DNA from: Lycium barbarum
Taxonomy: Eukaryota > Streptophyta > Magnoliopsida > Solanales > Solanaceae
Length of the DNA stretch: 64,000 nt
Assembly: GCF_019175385.1 (NCBI RefSeq)
Contig: NC_083345.1
Span: 126,173,657-126,237,656 of the forward strand
Reading direction: 5' to 3'
The notes beneath the pieces were generated by a model. The model had not been told where the DNA came from. It saw only the letters and a program-made list of their open reading frames with translations, and did not search any database. The position numbers and the translations under genes are program-made. Below, piece after piece: positions 56,619 to 64,000 of this stretch; position 1 is the first letter of the stretch, and the number at the start of each line of letters is the position of its first letter.

Positions 56619-58989
56619 ATGAGCAATGAAGGCGGCGATCAACAAAGAGGTGCCCCTCGTTTGAATGAGAGGATCCTCTCAACTTTGTCCAGACGATCTG
56701 TTGCTGCCCATCCTTGGCATGACCTCGAGATAGGTATGGCACCTTTTGCTTTGAGAGAATTAATTTGACTAATCTTTAAAGTTAATTGGATTAGATTAAC
56801 TTTATGTTTCAAAATTAAAATTTAAATATTAAAAAGTTATACGGAAAATATTATAAGTTTTAATTTTTATCATGTAATTGACAAGACAAATACATTGTAA
56901 AATGATAAAAAAAAAAAATTATATGATCGATTTCTTCGATTTTTTTTTTCAATTGTTAACTTTAGGTAAGTTTTTATTAATTTCAATGTTGAAAAACATC
57001 TTTCCCGCAATCATTATGGGAACTATTAATATAATTCTACAAATTTTAGACAAAAATAATTGAGCTAGAACGATGCAATCTGATTCAAGAAGTTGTAACT
57101 TATTAGAGATTTGATAAAAAGGAGTTAAAGAGAATAAAATAATGTGAATGTTAGCGCATAAAATGTAAGAAGAGAAAATAACGTCTTCCTAATTTCTTTT
57201 ATTTGAAAAAGGTTAAAGAAACGTTGTACTTTTATCATAAATAATTAATTGCCTTCAAGGAAAAATTAACACATTTTATTTTCGATAAAACTGGAGCTCC
57301 CCAAAATTGGGAGTAAGGCATGTATGCGTTACTGGCATTGCGAGCCGGTCCTGAATGTCACATAAATTGGGACAGGGAGAGTAATACATAGCTATACGTA
57401 CCCTCTCATCATCCAATCTTCAGTGTTTCATGCACTATTTGGTCTCATTCACTTTGTGTTGCTTCTTCAATGATATGTAGGACCTGAAGCTCCCCACGTT
57501 TTCAATGTTGTGAGTACACTAAATTAAATCACTCTGCTTTTTTGAATTGAGCACATTACTACTGCATGTGATCCGGTGACATATACATTGCATCAATTCT
57601 TGCAGGTAATTGAGATATCAAAAGGAAGCAAAGTCAAGTACGAGCTTGACAAGAAAACTGGTCTCATTAAGGTATCACACAGTGCTCTTACAATATGAGT
57701 CGTCCTTCACATTATATTATACATCTGCCGTCTATATATATCCTTTATCAAATCATTTTACGCCCCAGGTTGATCGAGTGCTATATTCATCGGTAGTTTA
57801 CCCTCAGAACTATGGTTTCATTCCTCGAACGCTATGTGAAGATAGTGACCCCATGGATGTATTAGTCCTCATGCAGGTACGTTAAGTACGTAAATGAATG
57901 CCTTTCTTCACAAAACAGGTCAAACAGGGGACATATGCAAGTTCTGTTTTGGATTTGTGATAGCCTATTATTCAATCCCAAATCTTCAAGTATTTTCTAT
58001 AGGAATACTGTATAATTGAACAAAAAACAAAATTTTACTTTTTGTCCAACAGGAACCTGTCATCCCAGGTTGTTTCCTTCGAGCAAGAGCCATCGGACTT
58101 ATGCCTATGATCGATCAGGTTACTAGTTTAGTCCTCAGGGTTAATAATTACTATTCCCTCTGTTCCAATTTATGTGACACCGTTCAGATTTCGAGAGTCA
58201 AACTTCTTAATTTTGACTGTGAATTCGGACATAGAAGCTTTAAGTTTTCCAAAATAAATTTTATGTATTCGGAAACTACATTAAAAAAAATACTATAAAT
58301 CACAATAATTAACAACTCAAAATATGAGAAAATCGCAGTCAAAGAAAGTTCGTTTGACTCTCGAAATTCAAAAGGTGTCACATAAATTGGGACGAGAGAG
58401 TACTAATTCCTCATGGCAGACGAAGGTTATATAACGGAATTTCTTCAATTTAGGGAGAGAAGGACGATAAAATCATAGCAGTGTGTGCTGATGATCCAGA
58501 ATATCGACACTACACTAACATAAACCAGCTTGCCCCTCATCGCTTAGCTGAAATCCGCCGCTTCTTTGAAGAATGTATGCTCTTAATTACTCTTTTAATT
58601 AAATATATTTCTGTGAACTATATATGAATATTCTGCAAATGTCTTAATTAAAAGGACGGTTAATTTTCTTGACTAATCGTGTTAGACAAGAAGAATGAGA
58701 ACAAAGAGGTTGCTGTTGACGAGTTTCTGCCTCCAAATACTGCTGCTGATGCCATCCAGTACTCCATGTAAGAATGCTATTCTCTACATATTACTCCGTC
58801 CGTCCCAATTTACGTGACCCCCATTGGAATTGACTAAAATGGAAAGTGTATCACATAAATCGGGAGTGAGACACTATAATATTAATTTGAGCAATTGTAT
58901 TAATTATGTATGTTCAAAAGAGGTTGACATTTGCACTTTTGTGCAGGGACCTTTATGCTGAATACATATTACAGACGTTGAGGAAGTAA
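56619..58989 (+). CDS. PPA: Soluble inorganic pyrophosphatase (family I)
   Basis: Eight exons: 56619-56733, 57481-57509, 57606-57671, 57769-57876, 58053-58118, 58454-58574, 58686-58767 and 58947-58989, all with GT/AG borders, giving 209 residues. The enzyme splits pyrophosphate into two phosphates and pulls biosynthetic reactions forward in the cytosol. The N-terminus has the plant motif [20 protein letters not shown]. The family signature DSDPMDV lies in exon 4 with the Mg2+-binding acids, preceded by [21 protein letters not shown] and followed by GEKDDKI. The C-terminus is [14 protein letters not shown]. No transit peptide is visible, so it is the cytosolic PPA type. Introns contain Stowaway remains. 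A TATATAG about 180 bp upstream (about 56438) is a candidate TATA box. The gene looks functional. Confidence 0.96.
57340..57384. repeat. Stowaway right-end fragment in PPA intron 1
   Basis: TCACATAAATTGGGACAGGG followed by AGAGTA matches the right end of a Stowaway, but no left partner of matching type was found nearby. Decayed Stowaway-like interior sequence lies around 56810-56870. Confidence 0.5.
58151..58400. mobile_element. Stowaway MITE in PPA intron 5
   Basis: Ends contain TGTTCCAATTTATGTGACAC and CGTCCCAATTTATGTGACAC (reversed), flanked by TA. Inner arms TTTCGAGAGTCAAAC and its complement also pair. Confidence 0.85.
58794..58876. mobile_element. Short Stowaway MITE in PPA intron 7
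   Basis: Left end CTCCGTCCGTCCCAATTTAC and right end with CACATAAATCGGGAGTGAG. Only about 83 bp, so internally deleted. Confidence 0.7.
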
Positions 58990-59411
58990 TCTTATGCTTC
59001 TAAAGAGCATGGTATCAGAGTATTTATGCGATGCTGTTGGAAGTGAAATTAAACTGTCACAAATCATTTAAATAATTTTGTTTTATTACCACACAAATGT
59101 GCTAAAAAGGATCATCTTCTGCTACAGCCGGCTTCTGAATTTTCTACTTTATTTTAAATCAATGTATTAATGTCTAATTCCAATATAATCTTGTTTGAGT
59201 TAAAATTCTCTTCAATTCCCCTTCTGAAAAATAAGAGCAAAGCAAAAAAGCAAATTGCAATATATATTGCAAAGTTTAAACATTGGAAGGCTAAAGCAAT
59301 GGACCAACCTCAGATGAGCCCAATAGAAAAATCCATTAGCTGGGCCCAAAATCCCTTGTCGCAACTGAAATCTGTCAACACGATCAAGTTATAACCAACC
59401 TATAAGCCTCA
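58990..59411. other. PPA 3' region, no further gene seen
   Basis: Should contain the PPA 3' UTR. No other coding sequence is recognised. It ends with the target duplication of the next element. Confidence 0.5.
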
Positions 59412-60042
59412 GGGCAATTTGCACGATTGTCCTTTGTTGGGGGTGGTATTTAGTTTTTGTCCCTCAAATTGCAGGTCTTTAAATTTTGTCCTTCGCCTAA
59501 AATACTACGAGGTTCTAGGTTTAAACTCCGACTTAGTGATAAAAATAAAAATAAATCGCAAGACAAGGTTTTGCAAAAAGTTTTGCCTTATGCGGCAGAC
59601 TTTGCCTTAAGACATAACTAAAAGTCTGTCGGAGAGGGCAGAACTTTGCGTGCAAACTTTTAGTTATGCCTTAAGGAAAAGTTTTCTTTTATGAGCATAC
59701 TTTTAGTTATGCCTTAACTAAAAGTCTGTCTCATAAGACAGACCTTTTCCTTAAGGCATAACTAAAAGATTGTTTTATATGGCAAAATCTATGCCTTAAG
59801 GAAAAGTTCTGTCGTATGGGGCAAACTTTTAGTTATGCCTTAAGGCAAAGTATGTCGCATGAGGCATAACTTTTTACAAAGCCTTGCCTTGCGTTTTTTT
59901 TTTTTTTTTTTTTTGTTATTGACTTAGGAATTCGAACCCAGAACCTCAAGATATTTTCGGCCACTTTTTTAAGCGAAGGAAAATTTGAGCGACAAAACTT
60001 AAAGACCACCCCAAAAGAAGTTCAATCCGTGCAAAAAAACTG
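59412..60042. mobile_element. MULE-type fold-back with palindromic repeats
   Basis: Terminal inverted repeats of about 140 bp: left GGGCAATTTGCACGATTGTC, right reversed CAGTTTTTTTGCACGGATTG, with a shared block TTTGTCCCTCAAATTG/TTTGTCGCTCAAATTT. Flanks TAAGCCTCA and TAAGCGTGA match at 7 of 9 bases. The middle repeats TTAGTTATGCCTTAAGG and its complement at least six times. No coding capacity. Confidence 0.75.
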
Positions 60043-60232
60043 TAAGCGTGAGTTTAATTGTGTTTAAAACTTATTATACAAGTTCTTGTCATAACGACTG
60101 GTCCTCATTTAGGGGGTCACCGAGGGGAAAATAAACAAAAAGAAAATGCTGAATGAGCCCTTTGAAATGAATTTAATTGGAAGAAAAAAACAAACAAGTA
60201 ATCTGCTGGCTAGCGACTCTTAGATGTATTCG

Positions 60233-60260
60233 GTATATATATATATATATATATATATAT
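60233..60260. repeat. AT microsatellite
   Basis: About 14 AT units just left of a Stowaway. Confidence 0.85.
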
Positions 60261-60289
60261 TCTTGTGAGACAGAGAAGATAAGTGATTA

Positions 60290-60804
60290 CTCCATCCGTC
60301 TCATATTACTTGTCTATTTTTCCTTTTACACGTTTCTTAAGAAATCATATTTATTTTTACTATCTTACTTTGGTCTCTCTCCAATAAATTGCACTCTAAT
60401 CAATATTGATTATTTTTAAGAACATAATATTAAGGATAAGATGAGAAAGATTTAATTAATTCTATCTTGATTTTTTAAATTGACAAGTACTCCCTTAGTT
60501 CACTTTTACTTGTCCACTATGGACTTTGCACACCCCTTAAGAAATAATAAATGAAGTGCATAATTTACCAGATATCATATTAATTGGTGCATATTTTTAA
60601 TTGGATTTGAAAAATGATTTGAAATGAGTAATTAATATTATGGGTAAAACTGGAAAAAGGAAATTGTTTGCTCTTTATATACTAAAAGTGATAAGTAAAA
60701 GCGAAAAATTATTTTTAGAATACTGGACAAGTAAAAGTGAATGGAGGGAGTAATTTGAAATAAATATTTTTAGTAATGTGGACAAGTAATATTAGACGAA
60801 GGAG
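60290..60804. mobile_element. Stowaway MITE with a second Stowaway inside
   Basis: Outer ends CTCCATCCGTCTCATATTAC and CTCCTTCGTCTAATATTAC (reversed) with TA flanks. An inner element at 60490-60750 has ends CTCCCTTAGTTCACTTTTAC and CTCCCTCCATTCACTTTTAC (reversed), also flanked by TA. The outer one is the same family as 52478-52732. Confidence 0.85.
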
Positions 60805-61150
60805 TATTTTTCTAAAGCTTAGGGTACTTGAATAAATTAGATGGGTGTGCCACTTTTTATTCTGTTTAGCAATTATAGAAATAGAACATGCAAGGAAAGT
60901 TGTGTTCTGTCGTGCATCGTTTGATTCCGTTTGGCGTATTTGTGTTTACCCCGAATTTAGGTAATCAATTCAATTTATTAGTAAGGTATAGGATATGTGG
61001 TTGAGCTTTAATCTATTTGGTTGAAAAAAGATATATATGGATATGTTAGGAAGAAGTGAATAATAATCGATGGTTTGTACTAAATATATGTATTTAATGA
61101 TATATGAATATTGTTAATCGAATAAAGCTAAAGAGCAAAACACGGAATCC
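60805..61150. other. Intergenic, no gene seen
   Basis: AT-rich with no recognised feature. Confidence 0.5.
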
Positions 61151-61660
61151 GGACCAAAATCAGAGAATTAGAGGGGGGAGATTTTATATATTTTGCTATT
61201 AAAATGTTCTAGAACTCAAGAAGCCAACCCCTGAAAGTAAAATAATGCCTTCTATTTATAGTTTTGTCTTATGGGCCTCTTACAACATAAAGCTCTTTTG
61301 AATAAAGAAAAACCCTAAAAAGGATAAGGTTGGGTCGTACGGTCTGACACCCGTACGATTGGCAGTACAATGTGGCAGAACGGTATTGACGCGTGGCAAT
61401 TGTGTAACGGATCACCCGGACCAACGACCACGATCAACCGGACCAACGACCACGATCAACCGGGCCAACGGCCACGATCAACCGAGTCAACGGCCACGAT
61501 CAACTCAGCTATGGAGAAACCGGACCAAACGATGTCCTTCGCTTTCTTCGGTTCAAGCACTCCTTCGGTCCCTAAAGAAAGTCTTCATGCTCGTGCTTGT
61601 TTCTTTCTTCCCTCGGTCTCCAATTTTACCGATTTAACATATATTCGATTTTTACCGTAT
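61151..61660 (-). repeat. Possible LTR remnant with GC-rich tandem repeat
   Basis: A TATAAATAG on the minus strand (61252-61261) with GC-rich repeated sequence upstream of it (61419-61506) looks like a retroelement promoter read leftward. No LTR boundary or internal gene was found, so this is tentative. Confidence 0.3.
61419..61506. repeat. Four 22-bp tandem repeats
   Basis: Unit GACCAACGACCACGATCAAC plus CG, four copies; the first two are identical and the later two have GG-for-GA type changes. GC-rich in AT-rich surroundings. Confidence 0.85.
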
Positions 61661-62703
61661 ACAATTTGAACTACCACAAATAACATTAATTAGACGCATA
61701 ATTAATGAAGGTGGCTCAAGAGTCAAGGCATGCCTCTTTCTAATAAAACATTGTCTAAATTTTTAATGACTATCATCGCAACACAACAAAAAAAGAATGC
61801 ATTCAGACGTCACCCAGCTTCTGGGCTAATGACGCCAGCTAGCTTCGTCTCTGACCATTTTAACATGCATTGTTTGTTTCATCATATTGTATTTAATTAT
61901 GTATTTATACATATTAAAAATTAATGGCATTGATTTAACAAATACCATAAGCGCGCTTACCCGCAGAAGCGCATAATATAGCCTCCCGCCTCTTAATAAC
62001 AACTAGTGTACCCATCTTGTAGCTCGGGTTTCGAGTTCTATGATGCTATGGAGTGGACACTAGATCTTCCATCTTTGATATATGATGTACTCAATATTGA
62101 TTTGATTAATAATTAATCAGAATGCCTTTTTCAAAAAAAAAAAAAAACATGTAGCTCAAGATTTGAAGCAATTTTTCATTGGAATTGAATAATTTTAATA
62201 ACCTATTGTGACCTGATTTTTAGGCACATGCATACCCTCGTTGATCATAAAAATTTGTGCATTTTATACTCCATCCATTCATTTTTACTTGTCCACCATA
62301 GTAAAAATAAATTATTCCTTTTACTTGTCCACTTTAGCACATATCAAGAGAAAGATAATTATTTTTGCTTGTTTTATCCGTAACGTTAATTACTCATCTT
62401 CCAATCACTTTCCAAGTCTATTGAAACTATACATCAATTAGTATGAATATTAATTATTATTATTTTCATTAATCAACCCCTCTAATCGAGTGGCTATTTT
62501 ATTCAGATCAGTAAAGCACAAAACAGTGGAGTGCTATCTCCCTGCACCTACCTATGGACACGTCCCATACTAAGATCATGGTAGGATTTCCATTTAGCTT
62601 ACAAAAATTTGTCACTGGAAGAGTTGCAACTCTTCTTCCATACAGAGTTTGAATCAAGGAACATCAAAAGAGTACTTCCTATCTAATTTTCTATCTATAT
62701 TAC
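61661..62703. other. Intergenic, half of a Stowaway only
   Basis: Contains a Stowaway left end at 62269 (CTCCATCCATTCATTTTTAC) whose partner end I could not find. Otherwise AT-rich with no gene seen. Confidence 0.45.
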
Positions 62704-64000
62704 TGTCACAACCCAACTAAGGGCCGCGACGGGTACCCGGGGCTCACCACCGAGCACCGCTCGTTCTATTTCCCATCATGCTCATTTAAAGCACTTTTAT
62801 CAATTTTATACTCAACTCATGAGAAAATCATCTTTCATTTGAGGACATAAAATACTTTTATATACACAAGTTCTTAGGCTATCAAAATAATATATATATA
62901 TATATATACGCAGTAGCAATCTCGTGAGACCATCTAACCCATACTGCGCATCTACGAGCCTCTACGGGAGTGCTAAACATAAGGACGGGACAAGAACCCG
63001 TCATGCCCAAAAATATATGTACATAGCTATATACACAAAAGAATAATCATAAGCACCTCCGGAACAAAGGAGTGCTTTCAATCAGCTGACAGCTCCTACG
63101 AATCTTGATCAAGCTCACCTCCCTCTCTACCTGTGGGCATGAACACAGCGTCCAAAGAAAAAGGACGTCAGTACGAACATTGTACTGAGTATGAGAGGCA
63201 TAAACAATGAAATAGAACAATGACATAAAAGAAATATCAATATGGAACATCTATATCTGACTGTCAAGTATAAGATAATTAAGTTATGTTGTCTTACTCA
63301 TACTCGTCATCATATCATGTATGCATAATGTATAAGCTGTCCGCCCATATAGGTACGGTTTAGTAATTTATAAGCTGCCCGTCCATATCGGATCGGTGTG
63401 ATAATCATAACATTAGCCTGCGTCCAGGCCTCCCGCGTCCGGGGTATCAACTCATGCCGCCCACTAGTGGTGTCTGCCCATGCCATTTGGCCATGGTGTG
63501 TATAGCTGCCCGCCTTAGCGATGACTGCCCGGCCAAATAAGCGCGGTGTAGTATCATCATCATCATATTATGCTCGTCATGATGTGCTCATAATAGTACA
63601 TGCATAATAGCTCAAGAACAACTATACTTTATCGGGGTGACGTAAGGTCGTGATTCCCCGATCTCATTATGGAACACTCGTCGATAGTCTTGTGTAGCTA
63701 ATTATGGGCATAGGCTTTTAGCTTTCCGAAATATAGGAGCACATGAAGAGGAAAGAAAATCATGCAATAGGATTCATGCCATAGAAATAAAGGACTAGCC
63801 TCACATACCTTTTACGTTTAACTATTCTATCGCTTGCTTGTTCTCCTTCAATACCCACGTCTCTACCTTCAAGAGAATTCGCATTAACGTTAGTTAATCG
63901 GCTATAAGAACGTGTTACTATTCCTAGGGAAAATTAGGCAGCATTTCCTTTGTTTCTACAACTTTTCCCATATTCTATATCAACTCCCAAACACTCACAA
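62704..64000 (+). mobile_element. Start of a Ty3/gypsy LTR, cut by the window edge
   Basis: Begins TGTCACAACCCAACTAAGGG, the typical start of a large chromovirus (Tekay/Del-like) LTR group in Solanaceae. It continues with Cys/Pro-box-like GC-rich repeats such as AGCTGCCCGTCCATATCGG and AGCTGTCCGCCCATATAGG (63335-63400) and the CCGCCTTAGCGATGACTGCCC region. An AT microsatellite lies at 62889-62909. The other end and any internal genes are outside the window, so whether this is a full element or a solo LTR is unknown. Confidence 0.6.

Overview
This window is plant nuclear DNA, almost certainly from a dicot of the nightshade family (Solanaceae). Three genes with typical dicot exon-intron structure are recognisable, and the repeats include TS-type SINEs with TTG tails, several Stowaway families and Tat-lineage Ty3/gypsy LTRs. 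The family assignment is inferred from those repeats; nothing here identifies the species.

Only three host genes are supported. (1) The left edge (1-135, minus) carries the first 45 codons of a NAC transcription factor of the NST/SND1 secondary-wall clade, with its upstream region to the right. (2) A nuclear psaN gene (photosystem I subunit N) lies at 46436-50787, minus, in three exons, with a Stowaway MITE in intron 1 and a 3-kb Helitron in intron 2. (3) A complete eight-exon soluble inorganic pyrophosphatase gene lies at 56619-58989, plus. psaN and the pyrophosphatase gene are divergently transcribed across about 5.8 kb of stacked small transposons.

The rest is transposable elements, many nested. 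From 3722 to 23338 there is one Ty1/copia element on the minus strand, with 165-bp LTRs. It was split by a gag-only Tat-type Ty3/gypsy element (5602-14859) that has no 3' LTR. It was split again by a hAT MITE (15300-20921), which itself received a 4.75-kb solo LTR of the same gypsy family. From 23.3 to 28.7 kb lie MITEs and a decayed copia relic carrying a SINE and a CACTA-type MITE. From 28753 to 34206 there is a Mutator-like element with a nearly intact transposase gene, a 10-bp target duplication and a 5'-truncated LINE inserted into its right terminal repeat. From 34.2 to 46 kb are a deletion-derivative hAT element, a solitary MULE end, a third gypsy LTR (39058-43011), a pair of LTR-like direct repeats and a MITE containing a solo LTR. 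From 51.6 to 64 kb are fold-back and MULE-type MITEs, nested Stowaways, a LINE 3' end, a Harbinger-like element and, at the right edge, the start of another gypsy LTR.

I found no wholly new gene system. The points most worth checking are the Helitron in psaN, the gag-only gypsy element without a 3' LTR, short TGGGCY palindromes conserved in all three gypsy LTR copies, the nearly intact MULE, and two fold-back elements filled with palindromic minisatellites.
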